Part shown: piece after piece, positions 1-7,522 of the stretch
Layout of the letters: each line of letters begins with the position of its first letter
How positions within the stretch are numbered: position 1 is the stretch's first letter
Source of the DNA: UBA1140 sp964573285
GTDB lineage: Bacteria > Campylobacterota > Campylobacteria > Campylobacterales > Sulfurovaceae
Assembly: GCA_964573285.1 (NCBI GenBank)
Contig: CAZNJD010000081.1
Span: 1 to 16,395, forward strand
Direction of reading: 5' to 3'
DNA length: 16,395 bases
Made by a program: the position numbers and the translations under genes
The notes under the pieces: model-generated
The model's database searches: none
The model's input: only the letters and a program-made list of their open reading frames with translations
Told to the model about the DNA's origin: nothing

Positions 1-83
1 TATATCTCTTGTTCTTTTTTTTGATTAAGATTGTCAGGATAAAAAAATTTGGTTATTACCTCTTTTATTTTTTTAAATCTCAT
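1..83 (-). CDS. Hypothetical protein, N-terminal fragment cut by the window edge
   Basis: An ATG at 83-81 opens a minus-strand frame that stays open for 27 codons to the edge of the window (begins MRFKKIKEVI, ends KKEQEI). The peptide is basic and lysine-rich, with no recognisable domain in so short a piece, so no function can be given. An in-frame stop lies immediately upstream, so this ATG is the first possible one. The ribosome-binding site is poor: only a GAG about 7 bases ahead. An extended -10 promoter candidate (TGATATAAT, 150-158, minus) sits about 70 bases upstream. The start region is a tandem duplication: ATGAGATTTAG occurs twice back to back, and the first copy opens a four-codon ORF that closes across the true start (ATGA). 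It could be a chance frame, but an A/T-rich promoter upstream and coding-like composition favour a real gene. Confidence 0.5.
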   Translation of the reverse strand, partial: MRFKKIKEVITKFFYPDNLNQKKEQEI

Positions 84-335
84 CTAAATCTCATACTAAA
101 ATTGATATTTTTATCATTAAAAAGCCTATTTTTTGTTATAAAATGTGAAATTATATCATTTTTTTATTATATATAGATTAAATTAGGATTATATTGCTTG
201 TTTTACTTTTAAAAAAACATTGTTTTTTGCTACTATTGAGATAAGGATTGAAGACTAACTTAAACGATAAAATGGCTTTAGATTATTGTTTCTTGGTACT
301 TTATAGAAGGCTGTGAATGAGATTAGATTATGAAG
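84..335. other. Intergenic stretch, AT-rich, no gene seen
   Basis: This gap holds no convincing reading frame on either strand. Beyond the extended -10 candidate at 150-158 there is another minus-strand TATAAT at 193-188. No clear intrinsic terminator follows the tRNA on the minus strand. Several runs of T or A (for example around 160-170 and 210-226) are the only other features I see. Confidence 0.5.
150..158 (-). promoter_or_regulatory. Extended -10 promoter candidate for the truncated gene at 1-83
   Basis: Read on the minus strand the sequence is TGATATAAT: a perfect TATAAT -10 (155-150) with the TGn extension directly in front. No good -35 is visible at 16-18 bases, which is common in Campylobacterota promoters. 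Transcription would begin near 143, leaving a leader of about 60 bases before the ATG at 83. Confidence 0.4.
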
Positions 336-412
336 TGGTAGTAAGAGAGGGACTCGAACCCTCGACCTCCGGCTTATGAGACCAGCGCTCTAACCAGCTG
401 AGCTACCTTACC
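336..412 (-). tRNA. tRNA-Met (anticodon CAU), probably the elongator
   Basis: On the minus strand this folds into a complete 77-base cloverleaf with encoded CCA. The acceptor GGTAAGG pairs with TCTTACT (two G-U pairs), the D arm is GCTC-AGCTGGTTA-GAGC, the anticodon stem is CTGGT/GCCGG around loop CTCATAA, and the T arm is GAGGG-TTCGAGT-CCCTC. The anticodon CAT is complementary to bases 376-378. The initiator tRNA is unlikely because base 1 pairs with base 72 (G-U) and the anticodon stem lacks the three G-C pairs next to the loop. A tRNA-Ile(CAU) read through lysidine modification cannot be ruled out by eye. It is a single gene, divergent from groES, with its own strong promoter. Confidence 0.93.
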
Positions 413-434
413 ACCTATCGTTTGAAGAGGTGGA

Positions 435-463
435 ATTTTATCCAAAAAAATCGTTTATGTCAA
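435..463 (-). promoter_or_regulatory. Promoter of the tRNA-Met gene
   Basis: On the minus strand TTGACA (463-458) and TAAAAT (440-435) are separated by exactly 17 bases, a near-perfect housekeeping sigma-70 promoter. The start point would be near 428, about 16 bases before the mature tRNA 5' end at 412. It points away from groES. Confidence 0.8.
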
Positions 464-503
464 TAGTTTTCCTATTTTTTATAAGTTATATTTTAAAATT
501 AGA

Positions 504-530
504 AAACTTTAGTCACTATAGCTAAGGTTT
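504..530. promoter_or_regulatory. 9-9-9 inverted repeat upstream of groES, possible operator
   Basis: AAACTTTAG (504-512) and CTAAGGTTT (522-530) form an inverted repeat with 9-base arms and a 9-base spacer; eight of nine positions match exactly and the ninth is G-T. The geometry equals that of the HrcA operator CIRCE (9-N9-9), but the arm sequence differs from CIRCE (TTAGCACTC) apart from a TTAG/CTAA core. It is also not the HspR HAIR element (CTTGAGT-N7-ACTCAAG). It lies 23 bases upstream of the groES -35 box. A role as binding site for a heat-shock regulator is inference only. Confidence 0.35.
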
Positions 531-553
531 ATTGAATTTTTTAATATATACTA

Positions 554-582
554 TTGACTTTTTTTAAAAAATATACTAATAT
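554..582 (+). promoter_or_regulatory. groESL promoter, sigma-70 type
   Basis: TTGACT (554-559) is followed after 17 bases by TAATAT (577-582). Transcription would start near 589, about 27 bases before the groES ATG, with the ribosome-binding site AAGGAG at 603-608. The promoter matches housekeeping consensus well, so any heat-shock control is more likely by a repressor than by a dedicated sigma factor. Confidence 0.7.
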
Positions 583-615
583 TTCAAAAAATTAATAACT
601 ATAAGGAGAAACCAA

Positions 616-882
616 ATGTCATTTCAGCCATTGGGTAATCGTGTTCTTATTAAAAGAGAAGAACAAACAAATACAACTGCATCTGGTATTATTATTCCAG
701 ACTCTGCAAAAGAGAAACCGTTAGAAGGTAAAGTTATTGCTGTTGGTAAAGAGGCATTAGATGATGGTATATCAGAAGGTGATATTGTAGTATTCGCAAA
801 GTTTAGTGGATTGGAAATCACTATTGATGGTACAGAGTACCTTATATTAGTAAGTAAAGAAATTTTAGGGATTATGAAATAA
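616..882 (+). CDS. groES: Co-chaperonin GroES (Hsp10)
   Basis: The 88-residue protein is a full-length GroES; the family is usually 85-100 residues. It forms the heptameric lid that closes the GroEL chamber in the cytoplasm. Visible signatures are the opening FQPLGNRVLIKR strand, the mobile loop (about residues 17-33) ending in SGIIIPDSAKEKP, which contacts GroEL, the EGKVIAVG turn, and a C-terminal EYLILVSKEILGI that matches the usual EYLIL-DILAI end. A strong AAGGAG lies 7 bases before the ATG and fixes the start. The stop codon shares one base with the groEL start (TAATG), so the two are translationally coupled in one operon driven from 554-582. Confidence 0.97.
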   Translation: MSFQPLGNRVLIKREEQTNTTASGIIIPDSAKEKPLEGKVIAVGKEALDDGISEGDIVVFAKFSGLEITIDGTEYLILVSKEILGIMK

Positions 883-2519
883 TGGCAAAAGAGATATTTT
901 TTTCAGATGATGCAAGAACAGGACTATTTAAAGGTGTAACAAAACTAGCTGATGCTGTCAAAGTTACTATGGGACCTAGAGGTCGTAATGTGCTTATCCA
1001 AAAATCTTATGGTGCACCTCATATTACCAAAGATGGTGTATCTGTAGCAAGAGAGATTGAATTAGCTGATACTTTAGAGAATATGGGAGCTCAACTTGTC
1101 AAAGAGGTAGCTTCAAATACTGCTGATGAAGCAGGTGATGGTACCACCACTGCTACTGTCTTGGCTCATTCTATATTCAAAGAGGGTCTTAGAAATATTA
1201 CAGCGGGTGCTAATCCAATTGAAGTCAAAAGAGGAATGGACAAAGCATCAAATGCAATTATCCAAGAGCTAAAAGCCATGAGCAAAGAGGTAAAAGAGAA
1301 AAAAGAGATAGCACAAGTAGCAACTATCTCTGCAAACTCTGATGTAATTATTGGTAACCTAATTGCTGAAGCTATGGAGAAAGTAGGTAAAGATGGTGTA
1401 ATCACGGTAGAAGAAGCAAAAGGAATTAATGATGATTTAGAAGTTGTTGAGGGTATGCAGTTTGATAGAGGTTATCTATCTCCATATTTTGTAACTAACT
1501 CTGAAAAAATGACTTGTGAACTTGAAAACCCTTTACTACTATTAACAGATGGTAAGATTACATCTCTTAAAGATTTAGTACCAGTATTAGAACAAATTCA
1601 AAAGACAGGGCGACCACTACTTATTATTGCTGATGATGTAGAGGGCGAAGCTTTGGCTACTTTGGTTCTAAACAAACTAAAAGGTGTTTTAAATATTACT
1701 GCAGTTAAAGCTCCAGGATTTGGTGATAGAAAAAAAGCTATGCTAAATGATATTGCTATACTTACAGGTGCAACTTTGATTACTGATGAGCTAGGTCTTA
1801 GTCTCGAAAAAGCAACTTTGAGTGAACTAGGTCAATGTGCTAAAGTAGTTATAGACAAAGATAATACAGTAATAGTTGATGGTAAAGGTGATGCTTCTGC
1901 TGTAGAGGCTAGAGTAGGTGAAATTAAAGCACAAGTAGAGCAGACAACTAGTGAGTATGACAAAGAAAAACTTCAAGAGAGACTTGCTAAATTAAGTGGT
2001 GGTGTAGCTGTTATCAAAGTTGGAGCTGCTACTGAAACTGAAATGAAAGAGAAAAAAGATAGAGTTGATGACGCATTGAGTGCAACTAAAGCTGCCGTTG
2101 ATGAGGGTATTATTATTGGTGGTGGTTCTGCATTTATCAAAGCTGCATCAAAAGTTAATCTTGATTTAGTTAATGATGAGCTTGTAGGTTCAGAGATTAT
2201 TATTAGAGCTATACAAGCACCTCTAAAACAGATTGCTATCAATGCAGGTTATGATGCAGGTGTCGTAGCTGATAAAGTGGTAAATAGTGACAATCCAAAC
2301 TTAGGTTTTAATGCATCTACTGGTGAGTTTGTAGATATGATTGAAACTGGTATTATTGACCCTCTTAAAGTTGCAAGAGTTGCTTTACTTAATGCCACTT
2401 CTGTATCTAGCTTACTTCTTACAACAGAAGCTACTGTTTCTGATATAAAAGAAGAACCAAGTGCAACTCCTGCTATGCCTGACATGGGTGGTATGGGTGG
2501 TATGCCTGGAATGATGTAA
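882..2519 (+). CDS. groEL: Chaperonin GroEL (Hsp60)
   Basis: The 545-residue protein is a full-length group I chaperonin that folds cytoplasmic proteins inside a double heptameric ring using ATP and GroES. The equatorial domain shows TMGPRGRNV (29-37), the nucleotide-binding KDGVSVA (about 50-56) and the ATP-site GDGTTT motif (85-90, with the conserved Asp at 87 as in E. coli). The second ATP-site region DALSATKAAVDEGIIIGGG lies near residues 393-413. The tail ends in the Gly/Met-rich GGMGGMPGMM typical of the family. Translation starts inside the groES stop codon (TAATG); only a weak AGGG (867-870) precedes it, so coupling to groES probably matters. A perfect palindromic terminator follows 12 bases after the stop. 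The gene looks intact and ordinary. Confidence 0.98.
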   Translation: MAKEIFFSDDARTGLFKGVTKLADAVKVTMGPRGRNVLIQKSYGAPHITKDGVSVAREIELADTLENMGAQLVKEVASNTADEAGDGTTTATVLAHSIFKEGLRNITAGANPIEVKRGMDKASNAIIQELKAMSKEVKEKKEIAQVATISANSDVIIGNLIAEAMEKVGKDGVITVEEAKGINDDLEVVEGMQFDRGYLSPYFVTNSEKMTCELENPLLLLTDGKITSLKDLVPVLEQIQKTGRPLLIIADDVEGEALATLVLNKLKGVLNITAVKAPGFGDRKKAMLNDIAILTGATLITDELGLSLEKATLSELGQCAKVVIDKDNTVIVDGKGDASAVEARVGEIKAQVEQTTSEYDKEKLQERLAKLSGGVAVIKVGAATETEMKEKKDRVDDALSATKAAVDEGIIIGGGSAFIKAASKVNLDLVNDELVGSEIIIRAIQAPLKQIAINAGYDAGVVADKVVNSDNPNLGFNASTGEFVDMIETGIIDPLKVARVALLNATSVSSLLLTTEATVSDIKEEPSATPAMPDMGGMGGMPGMM

Positions 2520-2531
2520 CTATCATCAAAT

Positions 2532-2561
2532 GAAGAGATTTAAATCTCTTCTTATTTTTAT
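2532..2561 (+). terminator. Intrinsic terminator of groESL
   Basis: GAAGAGATTT (2532-2541) is followed directly by its exact reverse complement AAATCTCTTC (2542-2551), then by TTATTTTTAT. This is a 20-base perfect palindrome with a T-rich tail 12 bases after the groEL stop, so the transcript most likely ends here and the next gene has its own promoter. Confidence 0.75.
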
Positions 2562-2583
2562 AAAATTTCCTATTATTTTAATC

Positions 2584-2610
2584 TTGATTATATATATTAA
2601 ATAATATAAT
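2584..2610 (+). promoter_or_regulatory. Promoter candidate for the NlpC/P60 lipoprotein gene
   Basis: A perfect TATAAT -10 (2605-2610) has TTGATT (2584-2589) 15 bases upstream, a slightly short spacing. Transcription would begin near 2617, about 23 bases before the ATG, and AGGAG (2629-2633) serves as ribosome-binding site. The whole stretch is very AT-rich, so chance matches are possible. Confidence 0.4.
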
Positions 2611-2639
2611 TAATCTTAAATTAATAATAGGAGTATTTT

Positions 2640-3431
2640 ATGAACTTTTCAAAAAATAACTTAATTAAAATATTACCAATAATATCCTCTGTTTGTCTAT
2701 TTAATGGGTGTGTTAGTCGAAATATTGATGGGTCATATCCCATCACATATAGTTATAACCATTATAATAAACTATATAAATCAAAAAAAATAGATAAATC
2801 AAAAAAGGTTTTTCATACTTCTTATCAACCAAAAATAATCTATAGACCCCAAAAAGTTTATAAAAGAAGAGTAAATTATAGACCTAAAAGAGTTTATCAA
2901 CCTAAAAGAACTTATGCTCAAAGAAGATCAAATCATATACAATTTCAAAGAGATGATTTTTTCAAAAGACCACAAATAAAAAAACCTATTAGTAGAGAAA
3001 ATAGAACTATAGTAATAGATAATTCAAATAAAATAGAAAATATAACCAAAATAGCTCTATCTCAAATGGGTAAAACTTATGTATGGGGAGCTACTGGTCC
3101 TTTTACATTTGATTGTTCCGGATTTACTCAATTTGTATATGAACAAAATGGAATAGAACTTCCTAGAGTATCCAAGAACCAAGCGCAAGTAGGGGAGTTC
3201 ATAGAGAAAAATCGTCTCAAAAAAGGTGATTTGGTATTTTTTAGTTCATCTAAAAGTGAAGAGGTTCATCATGTAGGTATATATCTTGGTGGTAGTAAGT
3301 TTGTTCATGCTAGTTCTGCTAAGAAACGAGTCACAGTTAGTAGTTTAGATGAAAAATATTATAAAGAGCATTTTAAATGGGGGAGACGATTTATTAAACA
3401 AAGAGATATAAATATATTTGCATCAAATTAA
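2640..3431 (+). CDS. NlpC/P60-family cell-wall endopeptidase, lipoprotein
   Basis: This 263-residue protein is predicted to cut peptide cross-bridges of peptidoglycan from the periplasm. The N terminus is a lipoprotein signal: a KNNLIK basic region, a hydrophobic core, and a lipobox ending at Cys24 (LFNGC, with an unusual Phe at -3). The NlpC/P60 domain spans about residues 133-252. Its catalytic residues are visible: Cys159 in FDCSGF, His211 in HHVGIYLGG and a third polar residue in FVHASS (His223). Between anchor and enzyme, residues 61-96 form a strongly basic, Tyr/Pro-rich linker with repeated Y-(Q/R)-P-K units. AGGAG at 2629-2633 supports the start. It shares a strand with the following membrane-protein gene across a 60-base gap with two small hairpins. 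The exact bond cleaved (for example D,L-endopeptidase, as in Spr/MepS) is inferred from the family. Confidence 0.88.
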   Translation: MNFSKNNLIKILPIISSVCLFNGCVSRNIDGSYPITYSYNHYNKLYKSKKIDKSKKVFHTSYQPKIIYRPQKVYKRRVNYRPKRVYQPKRTYAQRRSNHIQFQRDDFFKRPQIKKPISRENRTIVIDNSNKIENITKIALSQMGKTYVWGATGPFTFDCSGFTQFVYEQNGIELPRVSKNQAQVGEFIEKNRLKKGDLVFFSSSKSEEVHHVGIYLGGSKFVHASSAKKRVTVSSLDEKYYKEHFKWGRRFIKQRDINIFASN

Positions 3432-3436
3432 ACAAA

Positions 3437-3467
3437 AATAGATATTCTATTAGATAGTATATACTAT
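3437..3467. repeat. Two small adjacent inverted repeats between genes
   Basis: AATAGA-TAT-TCTATT (3437-3451) is followed by the perfect 14-base palindrome ATAGTATATACTAT (3454-3467). They fill the gap between the NlpC/P60 gene and the membrane-protein gene. Neither has a T-tract that would make it a good terminator. They could be a dyad for a DNA-binding protein or merely chance in AT-rich DNA. Confidence 0.3.
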
Positions 3468-3491
3468 TATCTATTGGGTCAAGGGGAAAAG

Positions 3492-5234
3492 ATGAAAAAA
3501 TATACTATTCTATTTTCAATAATATTGCTGATTTCTACTCTCTTTTTAATTATCATCTTACAAAACAATATTTATAATATTCTAATTGGCTTATTAGGGG
3601 TGGTGTTTACATTATTGATATGGGCATTTTATCTTATTCATACAAAAAAAATTACAAACTCTCTTATCTCAGGGATACTTATATTTTTATTTATAATATT
3701 AAGCATACTTGCTATATGTTTTAATGATGAGTTAGGATTTTCAAATATTAATGATTTTATAACCTCTGCTATTTTATTAGTAGGTATTATACTATCACTA
3801 TTTATATATCTTATCAACAAAGATATAATCTCTAGCCATTTGGCGATTAATTTTATCAATAAGATACCAGAGTATATCCCTTTTAGCCATACCATAAGAA
3901 CTAATCTATTATCTCTTATTAGAGTCAAATACAAAGTTATAGTTTTAATTAGAACTCTCAATGATAAAAACTCAGAGTGGGTTCTAACCCAAATATCAGC
4001 ATTTAATAATATTATCAAAAACCAAAAGAGTATTTTTAATGAAATAGATAACTTTGATATTGACTTCTTTTTTGTGGATAGTTACTCAGATGATGTTAAT
4101 AGACTTTTGAAAAAAACCAATACAGTACAGTATAGATATATTATTATTACAAGTTTGAGTTCTATTTTTAGAGATGCTATCCTATCCAGAGAAAATTTAG
4201 AAGAGCGTAAGAAAAAAAATATACAGATTATTGGAGCATTAAGCTCTATTAATGATAAAAATATCAAAAGAATTATAGATAGAGATGATGATATCATACG
4301 AATTTTCCCCCCTGATTATGATGAGGCAAAAACAGCTATAGATTTTATGTTCTCTAAAATCAAAAGTTCTATATGTACTAATAAAAAATGCGAACTCTAT
4401 CATAAGAAAAATAATATCATCATAATGCATAATGGAACATACGGAAGAGCTGTTCGTGACCAATGTCAACAATATTATGATATGGAACTAAGCAAAATAT
4501 ATAACAATACAACTAAAGAGATAGGAGTAAGTGCATTGCATAACTCTATTGGCTTTTACTCCTTTGATTATAAAAGCAATGGTGATATAGTCTATGATGG
4601 GATAGAGAGTAAATCTTTTGATATATTTTTGAATGAATGGGAAGGAGCAAAAAATCAATTTTTTATTATTGGATATGAGCCAAATATATCATTTATATTA
4701 AAGTATATGAATAATAGATTTCAAAATCATAAAGAGATAGAGAAGTCTCTTTTAATATGTGGAACTGCTTCTATGAAGTCATGGAGAGATACTATTGTAG
4801 AAACCGTTGAAAACTCAAAAATACTTAAAGATATAATAGACAAAAGCTACTACCTAAAACTACTAATATATAATAATATTAATACTCCTACTATGAATAA
4901 TAAATCCACTGATTTAAATCTAAAGTTTTATAAATGCACAGAAGAGTTAAAAAAAGAGTCTATAAGTTTGGAGAATGAGCTACAAAAAATACTAAAGACA
5001 TCGAATAAAAATTTAATCAAAAAACACTTAGATTATTATCTTCAACGAGAGGAGAGTTATATTAGTATATTTTCTACTCTAAGCATATTGATTGCTCAAT
5101 ATGCAATTGAACATAAAACTTCTCTATTAAAAAGCAAAAGTAAAATACTTAAACGAGAGTATAGAGATGAAATAGATATATTAGTCAATGGTGACTCTAT
5201 CAATCAATATATTATTAGCTCATTACTTGACTAG
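3492..5234 (+). CDS. Four-helix membrane protein with a PBP1-like soluble domain, function unknown
   Basis: I do not recognise a named family. The 580-residue protein starts at ATG 3492, where AAGGGGA (3481-3487) stands 4 bases upstream; an in-frame TTG at 3474 lies before that site and is unlikely. Residues 4-24, 28-49, 57-77 and 89-108 are hydrophobic helices. The loops are basic at the N terminus (MKK) and after helix 2 (HTKK), and acidic after helix 3 (NDELG), so both ends should be cytoplasmic. Residues about 147-430 resemble a type 1 periplasmic-binding-protein fold. The pattern is KVIVLIRTLND (148-158), IDFFFVDSYSDD (190-201), YRYIIITSLSS (214-224), IQIIGALSSIND (244-255), DDIIRIFPPDYDEAKTAIDF (266-285), IIIMHNGTYGRAVRD (309-323), FFIIGYEPNISF (390-401) and LLICGTAS (420-427). 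Residues about 480-580 are mostly helical. The gene converges on pnp, with only 6 bases between the stops. A ligand-sensing role is inference. Confidence 0.75.
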   Translation: MKKYTILFSIILLISTLFLIIILQNNIYNILIGLLGVVFTLLIWAFYLIHTKKITNSLISGILIFLFIILSILAICFNDELGFSNINDFITSAILLVGIILSLFIYLINKDIISSHLAINFINKIPEYIPFSHTIRTNLLSLIRVKYKVIVLIRTLNDKNSEWVLTQISAFNNIIKNQKSIFNEIDNFDIDFFFVDSYSDDVNRLLKKTNTVQYRYIIITSLSSIFRDAILSRENLEERKKKNIQIIGALSSINDKNIKRIIDRDDDIIRIFPPDYDEAKTAIDFMFSKIKSSICTNKKCELYHKKNNIIIMHNGTYGRAVRDQCQQYYDMELSKIYNNTTKEIGVSALHNSIGFYSFDYKSNGDIVYDGIESKSFDIFLNEWEGAKNQFFIIGYEPNISFILKYMNNRFQNHKEIEKSLLICGTASMKSWRDTIVETVENSKILKDIIDKSYYLKLLIYNNINTPTMNNKSTDLNLKFYKCTEELKKESISLENELQKILKTSNKNLIKKHLDYYLQREESYISIFSTLSILIAQYAIEHKTSLLKSKSKILKREYRDEIDILVNGDSINQYIISSLLD

Positions 5235-5240
5235 CTAAAA

Positions 5241-7373
5241 TTAAAACAGATAAGCAGGGGTACAAAGCTCTACTTTTTTACCTCTTTGCTCCAATACAAT
5301 TATATCTATCTCATCACCTATATTATATAACTCATCTAGTCTATTTATTCTCTCTTTTGCTACTTTTGATATATGTAATAGAGCATCATACCCATCAGGC
5401 ATTTCTACAAACATACCAAATTCAACTATCTTCTTAATCTTACCTTTATACTGTTTGTTTATCTCATAACTCATCTGTCTTTTAACTGGAGTAGAGGTTA
5501 TCTTGTCTATATATGCTTTGGCATCTGCTAGAGCCTTTTTGGAGTCACCTGTAATTTTAACACTATTTGCATCTCTATCTATATCTATACTTACTCCATA
5601 TTTTTCAATAATGTCACGGATTACTCCCCCACCTTTTCCAATAATTGCAGGAATATGGTTTGATTCAATATCAAATATAATACTACTAGGCAATGCAAGA
5701 CTTGGTCTTATATCCTTTAATGCCTCTTCCATAATAGCTAAGATATGTAATCTTCCCTCTTTGGCTTGATATAGTGCATCTTTGAGTACTCTTGCATCTA
5801 TTCCACCTAGTTTTATATCCATTTGAAGTGCTGTAATACCATCTACTGTTCCTGTAATTTTAAAATCCATATCTCCATCATGGTCTTCTAATCCCATAAT
5901 ATCACTTAATACGGCATATCTATCGCCCTCTGTGACTAATCCCATGGCAATACCTGCTACTAGTTTTTCACTCTCAACTTGGGCTGCTCTTAGTGCCAAC
6001 GCTCCACCACATACTGTTGCCATTGATGATGAACCATTTGATTCTAGTATTTCAGAGACTAATCTAACAGTATAATTTCGCTCTACCTCAAGTGTAGGTT
6101 CTAATGCTCTTTTACCTAAATTTCCATGCCCGAGCTCTCTTCTACCCGGAGGTCCCTGTCTTCTAGCTTCTCCCACAGAAAAAGCAGGAAAATTATAATG
6201 AACCATAAATGTTTCATATAGAGAATTTTTAGAACCTATTAGTTCATAAGATTGAGCTGATTTAATATCACCGAGTGTAGCTGTAACCAATGCTTGTGTT
6301 TGTCCTCTTGTAAATAGACATGAACCATGAACTGATGGTAATATATTTGTTTCGATAGAGATAGGTCGTACCTGTGTCAATGCTCTTCCATCTGCTCTAA
6401 TATTTTTATCTAAAATAAGTGAACGAACAATAGATTTTTTGTAATCAAATAACATTTGAGCCACTAACTCTTTATCAACCTCTTCACCTTTGGCTTCCAA
6501 ATCAGCTATAATTTGCTCTCTAACAGCTTTGAGTTCATGACTTCTTTCACTTTTTGCCATAGATTGAATAGCATTTTCTACTGCCTCTTGATAGTTATCT
6601 GCAATATACTCATATAACTTTTTATCTGATTTTTCATCTGCTAAGATTATCTCTATTTCATCTTTTTTAGCACTATCAAATCCATTTGCATAATCTTTGG
6701 TTGCTATAGATATAGCTCTTTGGGCTATATCTATAATCTCCAAAAGCTCCTCTTCATCTAGTTCATTAACATTTTGTATATTCTCTTTGAGAGATGCATT
6801 TACACACATCTCTATCATTAATATATCCTCCCCACTACCTACAACAAGTAAATCAAGAGTTGAGTTTTCCTGCTCTTCTAGTGTAGGATTTATTAATATC
6901 TCATCTTCAATCTTACCTATACGAACAGCAGCTACTGATTTTGTTACTGGAATATCTGAGGTATATAATGCAGCCGATGCAGCATGCATAGCAGCTAATT
7001 GCATATCCATTTTGGAATCTGTACTTAGTACTATTACACTTAATACTACAGGATAGTGAAATCCTTTTGGAAATAGTGGACGCAAAGAACGGTCAACAAT
7101 TCTTGATGTTAGGGTTTCAAAATCACCTGGTTTAGTCTCTCTTTTGATAAATCCACCAGGAATTTTAGCTGCTGCATATGATTTTTCTATATATTGTACT
7201 GTTAGAGGTAGAAAATCTTCATCTACAGGTTTTGGGTCAATTGCTACAGCTGCTAATAATACTGCATCACCACATTGATATAGTACTGCTCCACTTGCCT
7301 GTTTGGCTACTTTGTTAAATGAATATTTTTCATCTAAATTATTACAACTAATCTCTATAATTTGTTCAGTCAT
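5241..7373 (-). CDS. pnp: Polyribonucleotide nucleotidyltransferase (PNPase)
   Basis: The 710-residue protein is a complete PNPase, a trimeric enzyme that degrades RNA 3' to 5' with phosphate and can also add tails. Order of domains: first RNase PH domain (about 10-140), a helical linker (about 235-315), second RNase PH domain (about 320-550), KH domain with the GKGGG loop (579-583) and S1 domain (about 641-706). The phosphate and RNA-site motif GPPGRRELGHG (408-417) and the catalytic aspartates in LEDHDGDMDF (Asp497 and Asp503, matching E. coli 486 and 492) are present. AAAGGAA (7384-7378) lies 4-5 bases before the ATG. It is the last gene of the purD-RDD-lptD-MCE block, separated from the MCE gene by 176 bases containing alternative hairpins and a tiny overlapping ORF. 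No terminator is visible before the converging neighbour. Confidence 0.98.
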   Translation of the reverse strand: MTEQIIEISCNNLDEKYSFNKVAKQASGAVLYQCGDAVLLAAVAIDPKPVDEDFLPLTVQYIEKSYAAAKIPGGFIKRETKPGDFETLTSRIVDRSLRPLFPKGFHYPVVLSVIVLSTDSKMDMQLAAMHAASAALYTSDIPVTKSVAAVRIGKIEDEILINPTLEEQENSTLDLLVVGSGEDILMIEMCVNASLKENIQNVNELDEEELLEIIDIAQRAISIATKDYANGFDSAKKDEIEIILADEKSDKKLYEYIADNYQEAVENAIQSMAKSERSHELKAVREQIIADLEAKGEEVDKELVAQMLFDYKKSIVRSLILDKNIRADGRALTQVRPISIETNILPSVHGSCLFTRGQTQALVTATLGDIKSAQSYELIGSKNSLYETFMVHYNFPAFSVGEARRQGPPGRRELGHGNLGKRALEPTLEVERNYTVRLVSEILESNGSSSMATVCGGALALRAAQVESEKLVAGIAMGLVTEGDRYAVLSDIMGLEDHDGDMDFKITGTVDGITALQMDIKLGGIDARVLKDALYQAKEGRLHILAIMEEALKDIRPSLALPSSIIFDIESNHIPAIIGKGGGVIRDIIEKYGVSIDIDRDANSVKITGDSKKALADAKAYIDKITSTPVKRQMSYEINKQYKGKIKKIVEFGMFVEMPDGYDALLHISKVAKERINRLDELYNIGDEIDIIVLEQRGKKVELCTPAYLF

Positions 7374-7449
7374 TTTTTTCCTTTGTTATTTTTCTATTTT
7401 TTATTATCTCTTCAAATATAAACTTTTCTAAATTCTTATAATAATTCAT
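7366..7449 (-). CDS. Possible 27-residue leader ORF overlapping the pnp start
   Basis: A minus-strand ORF runs from ATG 7449-7447 to TGA 7368-7366 and overlaps the pnp start codon by 8 bases (ATGACTGA). The peptide (MNYYKNLEKF..., ending KITKEKND) is charged and shows no domain. The overlap resembles the RDD/lptD junction upstream and would allow translational coupling. Against it, the only purine-rich site (AAGAG) touches the ATG, and in-frame stops lie just upstream. It may be a leader peptide, the relic of a former gene between lptD and pnp, or chance. Confidence 0.22.
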   Translation of the reverse strand: MNYYKNLEKFIFEEIIKNRKITKEKND

Positions 7450-7522
7450 CTCTTATATTTTACCTACCATAGCTATTGCCAAAGAGAGATTAATATTAGA
7501 ATATCTATTCTCCTATGAAGAG

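Noticed and set aside
336..412. Initiator tRNA-fMet
   Set aside because: Position 1 pairs with 72 (G-U), and the anticodon stem lacks the three G-C pairs of initiators.
420..615. A true CIRCE or HAIR operator for groESL
   Set aside because: Neither TTAGCACTC-N9-GAGTGCTAA nor CTTGAGT-N7-ACTCAAG is present; only the differing 9-9-9 repeat was found and is reported separately.
3474..3491. TTG start six codons earlier for the membrane protein
   Set aside because: The ribosome-binding site AAGGGGA lies after this TTG and directly serves ATG 3492.
6697..7056. Plus-strand 119-codon frame inside pnp
   Set aside because: Serine/isoleucine-rich translation is the usual shadow of an opposite coding strand; pnp is clearly the real gene.
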